A DNA stretch of 64,000 nucleotides. It comes from Spirochaetales bacterium. Lineage in GTDB: Bacteria; Spirochaetota; Spirochaetia; SZUA-6; RPPD01. The translations under genes were made by a program, and so were the position numbers. Location: the NCBI GenBank assembly GCA_016929065.1, contig JAFGJO010000055.1, forward strand, positions 64,401 to 128,400. Reading direction: 5' to 3'. The notes below the pieces were generated by a model, which saw only the letters and a program-made list of their open reading frames with translations, had not been told where the DNA came from and did no database searches. Below are positions 16,930-26,341 of this stretch, piece after piece (within the stretch, counting starts at the first letter, position 1; the number at the start of each line of letters is the position of its first letter).

Positions 16930-18540
16930 TCACATCCCCGCATACCGCGGGCCGCCGCCGTCACCAGGAGGGGTCCATTCAATATTGTCATACGGGCATT
17001 TTACCAGGCAGGTCTTGTCATGAAGGCAGTTTACGTGTTGTATCTGTATTGTGCCGTCATTATTAAGTGAATACACTTTTCCCGGGCAAAAATGCAGACA
17101 GGTATTCTTTTTTAATTGAATACACGTGCGGCACAGTGCGGAGTCTGTGATCACAATATGCGATAGTGAATCTTCTTCATGACGGGTCCCTGAATGAAAT
17201 ACAAATTCTTCCCGGTTCATTCCATGATAATTGTTTTTTTGTGTTCTTGTCAGCGGTGAATCCCGGTCTTTGTGTAATGACAGAGGAAAGGGAATAAGGT
17301 GCTGTAGTAAAGACAACGGAGCACCGGCAAGGAAGCCGAGCGGGGAGCGGAAAATCTGGCGGAAATTCCGGCCTTTATACAGTTCACGGGAGACACCCAT
17401 TTTACTGAGGGTATGCATATAATTTAAAACAAGTTGTTGTTCCTGGTGGTGTGCACTTGATTTGCCTGCGGCGATGCCCGAGGCGATGGCGAGATGAAGC
17501 CCTTTAAACATGAATAAATTCATGAATCCGCCGGCATCTCCGGCAATGAGCACATTGCCGTATCCGGGAACCGGCAGGGAATAATAGCCGCCTTCCGGAG
17601 TGGTTTTTGCCCCGCATAAAACCACCTTATGGCCGTCAATAAGCCGGGCGATGTGGGGATGTGATTTGAACCGTTCCAGCTCATGGACCGGATTGAGGTT
17701 TTTGATTTTATAATCGAGCCCGATTAAAAGACCGACAGCAGCCATGTTGTTTTCAAGCGCGTACAAAAATCCGCCGCCGAACACGGTGACCGGCAGGGGA
17801 TATCCAAGCGAGTGTATTGCAGTGTCCGGCCGGAGTGTGCTTTTGGGCGAGAGCCTGATCAGTTGTTTTACACCAATTGAATACAGCTGCGGCTGAACCG
17901 GATTTGCCAGGCTGCATTGGCTGATCAGTTTTTCTGAAAGTGTGCCGAGTGTTCCCTCGGCAAAAATAAATGTTTCAGCTTTGATGATTTCGGCCGATTT
18001 AAAACTGCTCTTTTTTCTTCTGTTTTTGTCTCTCCCGGCTTCCGGGATGATGAGCGCTTCAACAATCCCGTTTTTCATGATGAAATCAGAGACTGATACT
18101 CCATTGTAAATGTGAATTCCTGCAGCCTCGCAGGCAGAGTGCAGTATGTCTGTCAGTTTCCCTGCCTGAACAATCATATCATTGTGGTGCTGCAGGTTTG
18201 GAGGCAGGATTTTCCCTGGTACCCGTATACCGGTATATGGTGCAAGAAAATGCATCCAGTCATGTTGCACCGGCCGGGCGATGCTCTGAATTTGTTTGAA
18301 ATATTCTGGATTTTCGATAATCTGTTCCAGGTGCTTCATTGCAGCACGGCTCATCACGGCACCCGAAAGAGTATGTGCAGACGGGAGCGGCGCTTTGTCT
18401 ATCACCAAAACGGTTTTTATCTTGTTTCTTTTTTTCACTTCCTTGCTGAAGGCAAGTGCGGCCGCGAGTCCGGCGGGGCCTGCCCCGATGATACAGCAGT
18501 CAACGGAAATATGATCAGGGGAAGGAGCAGTGTTACTCAT
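16930..18540 (-). CDS. Electron-transfer flavoprotein:quinone oxidoreductase-like flavoprotein
   Basis: The protein has about 536 residues. An N-terminal FAD domain shows CCIIGAGPAGLAAA and the ETF-QO block HTLSGAVMS. The middle carries GVKQLIRL and a second dinucleotide-contact stretch VLIAGDAGGFMN. The C-terminus is a ferredoxin-like domain with CRTC, CLHFCPG, then CLHDKTCLVKCPYDN, ending GGGPRYAGM as in ETF-QO. It should pass electrons from a flavoprotein to the quinone pool at the membrane. The Cys spacing has more Cys than the single-cluster mitochondrial enzyme. No etfAB pair lies in the window. ATG 18540 places GAGPAGL about 20 residues in; an extra N-terminal 26 residues from 18618 look non-coding. 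Confidence 0.85.
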   Translation of the reverse strand: MSNTAPSPDHISVDCCIIGAGPAGLAAALAFSKEVKKRNKIKTVLVIDKAPLPSAHTLSGAVMSRAAMKHLEQIIENPEYFKQIQSIARPVQHDWMHFLAPYTGIRVPGKILPPNLQHHNDMIVQAGKLTDILHSACEAAGIHIYNGVSVSDFIMKNGIVEALIIPEAGRDKNRRKKSSFKSAEIIKAETFIFAEGTLGTLSEKLISQCSLANPVQPQLYSIGVKQLIRLSPKSTLRPDTAIHSLGYPLPVTVFGGGFLYALENNMAAVGLLIGLDYKIKNLNPVHELERFKSHPHIARLIDGHKVVLCGAKTTPEGGYYSLPVPGYGNVLIAGDAGGFMNLFMFKGLHLAIASGIAAGKSSAHHQEQQLVLNYMHTLSKMGVSRELYKGRNFRQIFRSPLGFLAGAPLSLLQHLIPFPLSLHKDRDSPLTRTQKNNYHGMNREEFVFHSGTRHEEDSLSHIVITDSALCRTCIQLKKNTCLHFCPGKVYSLNNDGTIQIQHVNCLHDKTCLVKCPYDNIEWTPPGDGGGPRYAGM

Positions 18541-18657
18541 GTAGAAAATATAGCATATTCGGGAGGTGTTTAAAATACTTTGTCTGCAGTTATACCTCAT
18601 TGAACAAACAATCTTCAATCAGTATATTTAATAAAATATCATAGAAAGGTGTTGACT

Positions 18658-19560
18658 GTGAATGTAATCGTGCCGCAGCTTTCAGGGTTTTGTCCGGGAG
18701 TCAAGAACGCGGAAAAAAAAATCTTTGAAATAAAAGCTCTTTATCCCGATGAACCGGTGTACATATATGGATATGTAATCAATAACCGTAAATATATAGA
18801 ATATCTGGAGAACCAGAATGTCCATACAGTGGAAGATATTACCAAATTACCCCTCAATGCAATTGTGGTAATCCGGACGCATGGAATCAACCAGCATGAA
18901 GAGATACTCCTGCGGAAGGAACACCGGGTGATTGACCTTACCTGCTCCAAGGTAAAACGGGTACAGCGGCAGATTCAGCAATACTCCCAACAAAATTATT
19001 TTATTGTTTTGACCGGAAAGAAAGACCATCCGGAAACAAAGGGACTGGTCAGCTATGCTCAAAATTATATGGTTATTGAAAATACCGAAGACCTTTCTGA
19101 ATTTCTGTTATCCGGAGAAAGCATTATTGACAAGAGCCGCAGTCATAATATATTTGTGATTTCACAGACAACGGGTTCCCGGGAATTGTTTTCGAAAGCA
19201 ATTTCAGAAATCAGAAAAAGATGGGACACCCGTTATGATATTAAAACAGCCGATTCAATATGTCCGGTGACCGATAAAAAAGAGCGGGAAGCACTTGCAC
19301 TGCAGAAAGAGGCTGAAATATCCTTTGTTGTTGGTGACAAACTCTCTTCGAATGCGAAAAAGCTGTTCCGTATTTTGTCAAACGGCACAACAGAGACGTA
19401 TTTTATTGAAGACACTGCCAGCCTTCAGGCACTTGGTCTGCCGTTGTCCCGCTACAGAAATGCGTTGGTGGTCTCCTCTGCGTCAACGCCCGTTTTTGTG
19501 GAAAAGAATGTCTGTGACTACCTTGCTTCGATCCCGCATTCAGAAGGAAACATTGTCTGA
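18658..19560 (+). CDS. IspH/LytB homologue lacking one active-site histidine
   Basis: The protein has 300 residues. IspH reduces HMBPP to IPP and DMAPP with a 4Fe-4S cluster. The three cluster Cys are present in GFCPG, DLTCSK and DSICPV; also present are the active-site His of RTHGI and DHPETKG (with Glu), Thr of SQTT, and SSNAKK. However, the first substrate His (in the VVHN motif of E. coli) is Asn here: YVINNR. Either the substrate pocket differs or this is a paralogue with a new role. GTG 18658 has AAAGG about 10 bases upstream and gives the usual short N-terminus; GTG 18649 and TTG 18652 are too close to the site. Divergent from the ETF-QO-like gene. Confidence 0.8.
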   Translation: MNVIVPQLSGFCPGVKNAEKKIFEIKALYPDEPVYIYGYVINNRKYIEYLENQNVHTVEDITKLPLNAIVVIRTHGINQHEEILLRKEHRVIDLTCSKVKRVQRQIQQYSQQNYFIVLTGKKDHPETKGLVSYAQNYMVIENTEDLSEFLLSGESIIDKSRSHNIFVISQTTGSRELFSKAISEIRKRWDTRYDIKTADSICPVTDKKEREALALQKEAEISFVVGDKLSSNAKKLFRILSNGTTETYFIEDTASLQALGLPLSRYRNALVVSSASTPVFVEKNVCDYLASIPHSEGNIV

Positions 19561-19686
19561 AAAAAAGACAGAAAAAACCGGTTTTCATTGAAAAACCCAC
19601 TGTTTCCGGGTTATACTACGGTGTATAAATTACAACAAGCTTTCCTCTTGCAGCAGCAAACGGGAAGCTTGAAAAAGGAGAACACA

Positions 19687-20010
19687 ATGTCAGACAGTTC
19701 AATGCAGCAACCCGGCGGAACACCGGCCGGCATGAAACCGCATAATGGGACCATGATTCTGGTTTTCGGAATTCTGGGGCTGTTGATGTGCACGATTTTC
19801 GGTATTATTGCCTGGGTCATGGGAAACCGGGACCTGAAAGAAATGGACGCGGGTGTGATGGATCCTGCAGGACGCGACAATACAAAAACCGGGAAAATAC
19901 TCGGCATGGTTGGTACTATTATCGCAATTGTCGGAGTGGGACTCACCATCCTGATTTCAATTTTTATGCTCATTTTTGGACTGGCTGCAGCCGGTTCAAG
20001 CGGGATGTGA
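19687..20010 (+). CDS. Small membrane protein with DUF4190-like domain
   Basis: The protein has 107 residues. A Pro/Gly-rich cytoplasmic N-terminus is followed by two hydrophobic helices separated by a polar loop containing GNRDLKEMD and KTGKILG, the pattern of DUF4190. AAGGAG lies 6 bases before ATG 19687. Its TGA overlaps the ATG of the next gene (TGATG), so the two are translationally coupled. Confidence 0.65.
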   Translation: MSDSSMQQPGGTPAGMKPHNGTMILVFGILGLLMCTIFGIIAWVMGNRDLKEMDAGVMDPAGRDNTKTGKILGMVGTIIAIVGVGLTILISIFMLIFGLAAAGSSGM

Positions 20011-20429
20011 TGACATTTGGATTTGAGAAAACGACGCGTTTTCCCCGTATCCCTGTCATTCCTTTCGTGCTCGCAGGGATATGGGTTTTTCTTGTGGTTT
20101 TGGCTATTCTGTTTCAGGAATTTTGGGGTCAGACTGTCGAGCTGTGTTTCTTTAAACGGGTGACCGGCATTCCCTGTCCATCCTGCGGTACCGGTACCAG
20201 TGTCATCCATCTGTATCACGGCAACATCCCTGAAGCGTTTTTTTCCAATCCATTCATGTTCACTGGTCTGGTGCTGCTTTCGCTGTATCTTGTTTTCCGG
20301 CTTGTTTTTGCCCGTCATCCGGTCATATCATTGAAAAACACTGAACGGTTCATTTTTTGGGGCAGCATGGCATTTGCCTTTCTCCTCAACTGGCTGTATC
20401 TGATTTTTATCCGGTATTCTGCCGGATAA
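20010..20429 (+). CDS. DUF2752 membrane protein
   Basis: The protein has 139 residues with three hydrophobic helices and the family-defining motif GIPCPSCGTGTS, which follows the C-P-x-C-G consensus. The Cys pair could bind metal or be redox-active. It begins in the overlap with the DUF4190-like gene; such pairs of TM2/DUF4190 and DUF2752 proteins recur in bacteria, and function is unknown. Confidence 0.75.
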   Translation: MTFGFEKTTRFPRIPVIPFVLAGIWVFLVVLAILFQEFWGQTVELCFFKRVTGIPCPSCGTGTSVIHLYHGNIPEAFFSNPFMFTGLVLLSLYLVFRLVFARHPVISLKNTERFIFWGSMAFAFLLNWLYLIFIRYSAG

Positions 20430-20707
20430 AGCTGCGTTTTGCCCTGAAAAGCCAAACACTCATGAGAATATAGCAAATTAAATATATAAAAGAAATAATA
20501 TCAACAGAGTGCTTGACGTACAGGCTGGTAATAGGGTATTCTCGTTTACTCGGATAACCATTGTTACTACTGGCAGGCGAACAATTACCCAATCTGTTTT
20601 GTCTGTAAAATATATGCATTCCTGACCGTGCGGAAGGCTTGAATTTTGAAATTGTATACTACCCAGCAACCAATATCATTAGGCGTAATTGAAAGGAGAT
20701 TTCATAT

Positions 20708-23700
20708 ATGACCCATAATACAGCTGTGAACAGGGCACTTGGTGTGTGTCTTGGTGCATCAACAATCAGCGCAGTAGAACTTGCAAAAAACGGCGAAAAT
20801 CTGTCCGTAGAAAAAACATATATCATTCCTCATGAAGGCAATCCAAAGGAGGCCTTTGAAAATTTTATTGCGGAATACAAAAATTCTGATATTCAGATCA
20901 TGATTACCGGGAGAAAATTCAGGCAGTTTGTGCAGCTTCCGAGCATCACTGAACCGGAGGCAATTGAATACGCCCTCGGACTTATTTCTGACGGCAAGGG
21001 AAATTATGATGCGCTTGTCTCGGCCGGCGGAGAGACATTCATTGTCTATCGGCTGGATCATGAGCATCAGGTTACCGGTATTTCGACCGGAAACAAGTGT
21101 GCATCCGGAACCGGCGAGTTTTTTCTTCAGCAGATCAAACGGATGGACCTTGAAATCGACAAGGCGATCACTATCGCAAGCAAGGGCCAGCCCTATGCGG
21201 TAAGCGGCCGCTGCTCGGTTTTTTGCAAGTCTGACTGTACCCATGCGTTGAACAAGGGTGAGCCGATTGAAAACGTGACGGCGGGTCTCTGCAAAATGAT
21301 TGCCCAAAAGATAACTGAACTGCTTGCAAAAATTCCCCATGAAAAAGTGATTATCGTCGGCGGCACAGCACAGAATGATGTGGTTATCGACCATGTAAAA
21401 AAAGACATTCCCAATATATATGTGCCAAAAGAGGCTCCGTACTTTGAGGCCATGGGCGCAGCAGTTTGCGCATTCGACCGGGGTGAAAAAATACCAGAAA
21501 AACTTTTTCATGCAGAGCATTCAAATTTCACCTTTCTTCCTGCGTTAAAAGAGTATGAATCTCTGGTGACATTCAATTCTGTTGAATCTGCCAAAGCCAA
21601 AGACGGGGATGTGTGTATTCTGGGACTGGATGTCGGATCAACCACAACAAAAGCTGTGCTGATGCGCGCAGAAGACAATACATTCCTTGCTTCAATTTAC
21701 CTTCGCACAAACGGAAACCCGGTTGAGGCATCACGGCAATGTTTCATCAATATCAAAGAGCAGGTCGGTGTAGCCAAAGTGAGTATCATCGGTATTGGCG
21801 TGACCGGGTCGGGCCGGCATATTGCAGGATTGTATTCACTCACTGAAGGAATTATCAACGAAATTATCGCACACGCATCCGCTGCAGTTTATTTTGATGC
21901 GGACGTCGATACCATTTTTGAAATCGGCGGACAGGATGCAAAATATACCTATATTACCAATTCGGTCGCATCAGACTACGCGATGAACGAGGCATGTTCT
22001 GCGGGTACCGGATCATTCCTTGAAGAAGCAGCCTGGGAATCGCTCGGGGTAAAGGTGACTGATATTGCCGATCGTGCAGTGAAGGCCACGCGGCCGCCGA
22101 ACTTTTCTGACCAGTGCGCGGCGTTTATTTCTTCGGACATTAAAAATGCGACACACGAGGGTATTTCCCGCGAGGATATCCTTGCGGGGCTTGTATATTC
22201 GATTTGCTTTAATTATATTAACCGTGTCAAAGGCCACCGGCCGGTGGGCGAAAAAATATTCATCCAGGGCGGTGTCTGCTACAATAAAGCGGTACCTCTC
22301 GCGATGGCGTCCATCATCAGAAAGCCCATTATCGTTCCGCCGGAACCCGGCCTGATGGGTGCGTTCGGTGTCGGCCTTGAGGTGAAAAAGCGGATAGATC
22401 TTGGATTGCTTAAAAAAGAATCATTTAACCTGGATACGCTTATTGCCCGGGAAGTAAAATATGAGGATCCGTTTATCTGCGCGGGCGGAAAAGAAAAGTG
22501 CGATTTAAAGTGTTCGATCAACAGAATCAGAATCGAGGACCAGCTGTACCCATTCGGCGGCGCATGTAACCGATACTACAACCAGCGGTACAAGATTCAT
22601 GTCGATGCGGACAAGCTTGATCTGGTCAAACTCCGCCACGATCTGGTATTCGACAAGTATACCCCGGCAGCGGCGAACAATACATCCGGCCCGGTAATAG
22701 GAATAAACCGCAGCTTTTTCACACACCGGCTTTTCCCATTGTATTATAATTTCTTTACTGCAATCGGTGCACGGGTTGTCATTCCGTCAGAACTGAATGA
22801 AAAAGCATTCGACCGGCAGACCTCATCCATGTGTTTTCCTGCCCAGCTCGCGATTGGATATTTCGACAAGCTGACAGAGGCAAAACCGGATTATTATTTT
22901 ATTCCGCATCTTGAAGAAATGCACATTGAAAACGGCAACAAACGGAAAGAGTTCTCCTGTACCTGTATTTTTGTTCAGGGAGAAGCGTTCTGGATGAAGC
23001 AGATTTTCAAGGACAAAAAGGAACTGGAAGAAAAAATGCTGGCCCCGACCGTGAATTTCAACGGCGGATGGCTGAAAGGCGAAAAACAGTTTGTTGAAAT
23101 CGCCAAAAAGCTGAAAGTGAATAAAGACAAGGCAGAGGAAGCGTTCAGGCGTGCGGCTGCCATACAGGAACAGTTTGAAGAAGAGCTGGTGCTCATTGGA
23201 AAACAGGTGATTGATGAACTGCATCAGGACCCGGACAAGATTGCCCTGGTGCTGCTCGGCCGTCCCTATAATGCATTCACCGAAGAAGCAAACAAGGGTA
23301 TCCCGAAAAAAATTGCAACGCGGGGATATATCATTATTCCGCATGACATGCTCCCGATTCAAAAGGAACCGGTTCCTGAGCCGCATGATGATTTCATGCA
23401 CTGGGAAATTGGGGAAGAAATTCTGCGTGCAACCGCGATTATCAAGCGCGATCCGCAGCTCTTTGGTGTCTATATTACCAACTTCCTGTGCGCGATCGAT
23501 TCTCTGCTGGTAACCTATTTCAGAAAACAGATGGAATCAAAACCGTCATTAACCCTGGAACTCGACAATCATACTGCAGATGCCGGGGTAAACACCCGTG
23601 TTGAAGCATTTGTCGATATTATCAGAAACTATTTACAGGTTCAGAAATCAATTCTGAACATCAGGAATGAAAAATACCGGCAGGCTTCAATCGCCGTTGA

Positions 23701-25078
23701 ACAGACAGGGATCAGTTTTGTCGGGTCTGACGGCAAAAAAATACCGCTTAATGATCCGTCAGTGACCATGATTGTGCCCTCCATGGGCGACCTTGGAAAC
23801 AGGGCTTTTGCCGCGGTACTTCAAAAACGGGGAATTAAAGCCGTTCCCATGCCGATCGCAGATACCGAGGTCCTCCGGATGGGCCGCGGGGTGACCACCT
23901 GCAAGGAATGTCTCCCGATGATTGTCTGTATTGGCTCGATGCTCAATTATATTGAACACGAACGAAAGCCGGGTGAAAATATTGTGGTATTCCAGCCGCG
24001 TGCCGCCGGATACTGCCGGCTTGGGCAGTATCATGTGTATATGAATATGCTTATCCGTGAACGGGGCTATGAAAATGTCGCGGTATTGTCCCTGGCAAAC
24101 GAGGAACGGTATTCCGGACTTGGACCCACCTTTGCATTGTCTGCGTGGGAAGCCATTATCGTCAGCGATGTTGCAGATGACATTCGCAACAGCATTATGA
24201 CCATCGCAAAAGACAAGGATGCGGCGATGGCATTGTTCCACGCAGAATACAACAAGGTGCTGGACAAGATGTCCGGGAAACAGAGGGGCTCTTTCTATAA
24301 ACAGCTGAAAGTAATGGCGAAAGAGCTGCAGAAGATTGAGCTGAAGATTCCGTACCACGATGCACCCGAAGTAATTATTATGGGTGAGATTTTTGTGCGG
24401 CGGGATTCTTTCTCAAACCAGAATCTCGCGGAGATGCTTGCTGAACGCGGGTTTATTGCGCGGATTTCACCGGTTGGTGAATGGATCTACTACCTGAACT
24501 ATCTGTTAAAGGAAAAGCTTCATGTTGCAGAACATACACTGCTGGGTGCAATTGAGTTTTTTATCTCTGACAAGACGCAGCGCTTTGTGGAGAAAAAAAT
24601 AAAAAAGATCATGGAAAAATCAGGGCTCTATAAAACTGAGATGATTGATATCGATGACATGATCAAATATTCCAAACACCTGCTTCCGAATACGATGAAG
24701 GGTGAACCGGGGCTGATTATCGGCATGCTGATGCGTGATGTATTAAGTCATTATGCGGGGATTATCAATATCGGGCCGTTCGGGTGTATGCCGGTGCGGT
24801 TTACCGAAGCGGTTGTTGCCAATAATATTGACATGCAGAGCAAAGCAGAAGCCTTTGAAAGTGCTGGAACATCCTCACAACTGTCGACGCTTGAGTTTTC
24901 TCCGAATGACCGCATTCCGTTTTTAACAGTAGAATGTGACGGGAACCCGTATCCGCAGCTTCTGGAAGCACGGTTCGAAAGTTTCTGTCTGCAGGCATCA
25001 CGGGTTGCGGGAAAACAAAAGAAAACAGTTCTTGGAGCTCATCAGAAAAAAGTGGAAGTCGAAGCTGAGCAGAATTAA
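20708..25078 (+). CDS. Giant 2-hydroxyacyl-CoA-dehydratase-type activase (two ATPase domains plus DUF2229/dehydratase-like domain)
   Basis: The protein has 1456 residues and is cytoplasmic. Two BadF/BcrA/HgdC ATPase domains lie in tandem. The first (about 10-260) has CASGTGEFF (near 130) and CSVFCKSDC (near 168). The second (about 305-565) has GLDVGSTTTK, EIGGQDAK, ACSAGTGSFLEEA and FIQGGVCYNKAV. From about 660 a DUF2229 segment (GINRSFFTHRLFPLYYNF) leads into a dehydratase-D-like part with TCKECLPMIVC (near 1064). By homology to HgdC and to double-cubane-cluster reductases, ATP hydrolysis would drive low-potential electron transfer through 4Fe-4S clusters. No partner dehydratase subunits lie in the window. 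AAGGAG precedes the ATG. Confidence 0.88.
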   Translation: MTHNTAVNRALGVCLGASTISAVELAKNGENLSVEKTYIIPHEGNPKEAFENFIAEYKNSDIQIMITGRKFRQFVQLPSITEPEAIEYALGLISDGKGNYDALVSAGGETFIVYRLDHEHQVTGISTGNKCASGTGEFFLQQIKRMDLEIDKAITIASKGQPYAVSGRCSVFCKSDCTHALNKGEPIENVTAGLCKMIAQKITELLAKIPHEKVIIVGGTAQNDVVIDHVKKDIPNIYVPKEAPYFEAMGAAVCAFDRGEKIPEKLFHAEHSNFTFLPALKEYESLVTFNSVESAKAKDGDVCILGLDVGSTTTKAVLMRAEDNTFLASIYLRTNGNPVEASRQCFINIKEQVGVAKVSIIGIGVTGSGRHIAGLYSLTEGIINEIIAHASAAVYFDADVDTIFEIGGQDAKYTYITNSVASDYAMNEACSAGTGSFLEEAAWESLGVKVTDIADRAVKATRPPNFSDQCAAFISSDIKNATHEGISREDILAGLVYSICFNYINRVKGHRPVGEKIFIQGGVCYNKAVPLAMASIIRKPIIVPPEPGLMGAFGVGLEVKKRIDLGLLKKESFNLDTLIAREVKYEDPFICAGGKEKCDLKCSINRIRIEDQLYPFGGACNRYYNQRYKIHVDADKLDLVKLRHDLVFDKYTPAAANNTSGPVIGINRSFFTHRLFPLYYNFFTAIGARVVIPSELNEKAFDRQTSSMCFPAQLAIGYFDKLTEAKPDYYFIPHLEEMHIENGNKRKEFSCTCIFVQGEAFWMKQIFKDKKELEEKMLAPTVNFNGGWLKGEKQFVEIAKKLKVNKDKAEEAFRRAAAIQEQFEEELVLIGKQVIDELHQDPDKIALVLLGRPYNAFTEEANKGIPKKIATRGYIIIPHDMLPIQKEPVPEPHDDFMHWEIGEEILRATAIIKRDPQLFGVYITNFLCAIDSLLVTYFRKQMESKPSLTLELDNHTADAGVNTRVEAFVDIIRNYLQVQKSILNIRNEKYRQASIAVEQTGISFVGSDGKKIPLNDPSVTMIVPSMGDLGNRAFAAVLQKRGIKAVPMPIADTEVLRMGRGVTTCKECLPMIVCIGSMLNYIEHERKPGENIVVFQPRAAGYCRLGQYHVYMNMLIRERGYENVAVLSLANEERYSGLGPTFALSAWEAIIVSDVADDIRNSIMTIAKDKDAAMALFHAEYNKVLDKMSGKQRGSFYKQLKVMAKELQKIELKIPYHDAPEVIIMGEIFVRRDSFSNQNLAEMLAERGFIARISPVGEWIYYLNYLLKEKLHVAEHTLLGAIEFFISDKTQRFVEKKIKKIMEKSGLYKTEMIDIDDMIKYSKHLLPNTMKGEPGLIIGMLMRDVLSHYAGIINIGPFGCMPVRFTEAVVANNIDMQSKAEAFESAGTSSQLSTLEFSPNDRIPFLTVECDGNPYPQLLEARFESFCLQASRVAGKQKKTVLGAHQKKVEVEAEQN

Positions 25079-25103
25079 AAATTGAAACTTTGAATAAAAC
25101 AGT

Positions 25104-25132
25104 GGCCTGGATTTCTCCAGGCCGGTTTTTTT
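25104..25132 (+). terminator. Rho-independent terminator of the giant activase gene
   Basis: An 8-bp perfect stem (25104-25111 with 25116-25123) and a 4-nt loop are followed by GG and seven T. Confidence 0.9.
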
Positions 25133-25133
25133 G

Positions 25134-25166
25134 TAAAAAAAAACCGGCTGCGGCCTGCGCAGCCGG
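25134..25166 (-). terminator. Rho-independent terminator of the SH3 lipoprotein gene
   Basis: A 9-bp stem (25144-25152 with 25158-25166) is followed, reading the minus strand, by a run of T. It sits back to back with the plus-strand terminator. Confidence 0.85.
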
Positions 25167-25183
25167 CACGATACAAAAAAAAG

Positions 25184-26203
25184 TTATTTTTCTTCTTTTT
25201 CTATGAAGTAACCAAAAATCCATCCGGCGATACCGCCGCCTTCAACATAATACCAGCGTGATTTCTGGCCGCTGATCGTGTACGTGTCGGTTGTCTGTGA
25301 ACGGATTTGCACTACCTGTCCTTTATCGAGCTTGCCGATGACATTTTCAAGCTTTTCATTGGGTTCATCACGGACATTCACATCGGCTTCGGTGATGATG
25401 CCGGAGAAACTGGCATCTTCTGTGGGCCGTGAACCTGATCCGTCAACTCCTTCACCGGATAGGAGGGCCTGCGCATCCGAGACAAATACAGAGTCGCCGT
25501 ATGATTTTATGGCATTTTCAATTGCTGTTGCCCACAGGCCTTTATCCAGTTTCTTGATTTTTTCGATTGTCTCCATCATGTCGAAATCGTTCTGGTTTGT
25601 GCTGACATATGATGATTCAATGTAGTATTTCTCCCACAGTCCGAAAGATACTTTTTTCCCGATCGGCTGGGCCACCTGATAGGCGACAAACTGCTGGCGG
25701 TCAGAACCTGGTTCAGAATTGACTACTGCGATAATGGTGCCGCGCGGGATCGTATAGGAGGTAATATCTGCAGGTTTAAGCCCGTCGTAGATAACTGCTG
25801 TTTTTGGTGCAGTGACGACCGCTTTTCTTTGACCCGGCATCAGATACCAGATCGAGATAAAAACATTCCGGCCGTCAGCAAGCTGGGCCGGTGCAATCCG
25901 GTAGTTGGAACCGTCATATTTGATATCCGTTGGTGTTGCCCCGCCTTTGAGACGGACAGATTCCCCAACCGGAACATATCCAAGATGTTTATAATAGTTT
26001 TTCCCTTCATTGTTGACCGCTTCCTCAAAATATCGGGAAGCCACGGTAACTTCAGCATTTCCCGCAGGGATTGTGGTGGGCTGCATGGCCTGACCGTCCC
26101 CGAAATCATAGGAATCCAGGCCATAATCGTCTTCTTTTTCACAGGCCGTGAAGAGCGCGAGTGGTAGCAATGCTATGATCATGAAAAACAGGATTTTTTT
26201 CAT
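25184..26203 (-). CDS. Lipoprotein with C-terminal bacterial SH3 domain
   Basis: The protein has 339 residues. Lys-Lys and a hydrophobic stretch end in the lipobox LFTAC (Cys 21), so it is a membrane-anchored lipoprotein. The C-terminal 70 residues form an SH3b domain: DVNVRDEPN, IGKLDKGQVV, WYYVEGGGIAGWIFG. SH3b domains often bind peptidoglycan or peptides at the surface. The middle (about 50-250) is unassigned. AAGGAGAG precedes the ATG. It is followed by its own terminator. Confidence 0.8.
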   Translation of the reverse strand: MKKILFFMIIALLPLALFTACEKEDDYGLDSYDFGDGQAMQPTTIPAGNAEVTVASRYFEEAVNNEGKNYYKHLGYVPVGESVRLKGGATPTDIKYDGSNYRIAPAQLADGRNVFISIWYLMPGQRKAVVTAPKTAVIYDGLKPADITSYTIPRGTIIAVVNSEPGSDRQQFVAYQVAQPIGKKVSFGLWEKYYIESSYVSTNQNDFDMMETIEKIKKLDKGLWATAIENAIKSYGDSVFVSDAQALLSGEGVDGSGSRPTEDASFSGIITEADVNVRDEPNEKLENVIGKLDKGQVVQIRSQTTDTYTISGQKSRWYYVEGGGIAGWIFGYFIEKEEK

Positions 26204-26341
26204 TTTTCTCTCCTTTTAAAAACTAATTGAATGCCTGTCCATCAAGAGGAGAGGACACACATCCTGTGATTTTATTTTCAAACAGACGGTTTTGTCAATT
26301 GCCCCGGGAAAGTATTATAAAAAGCCGGCAGATTCCAGAAA

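Noticed and set aside
19788-20009. N-terminal extension of the DUF2752 protein
   Set aside because: It overlaps the DUF4190 gene; the coupled ATG at 20010 fits the family length.
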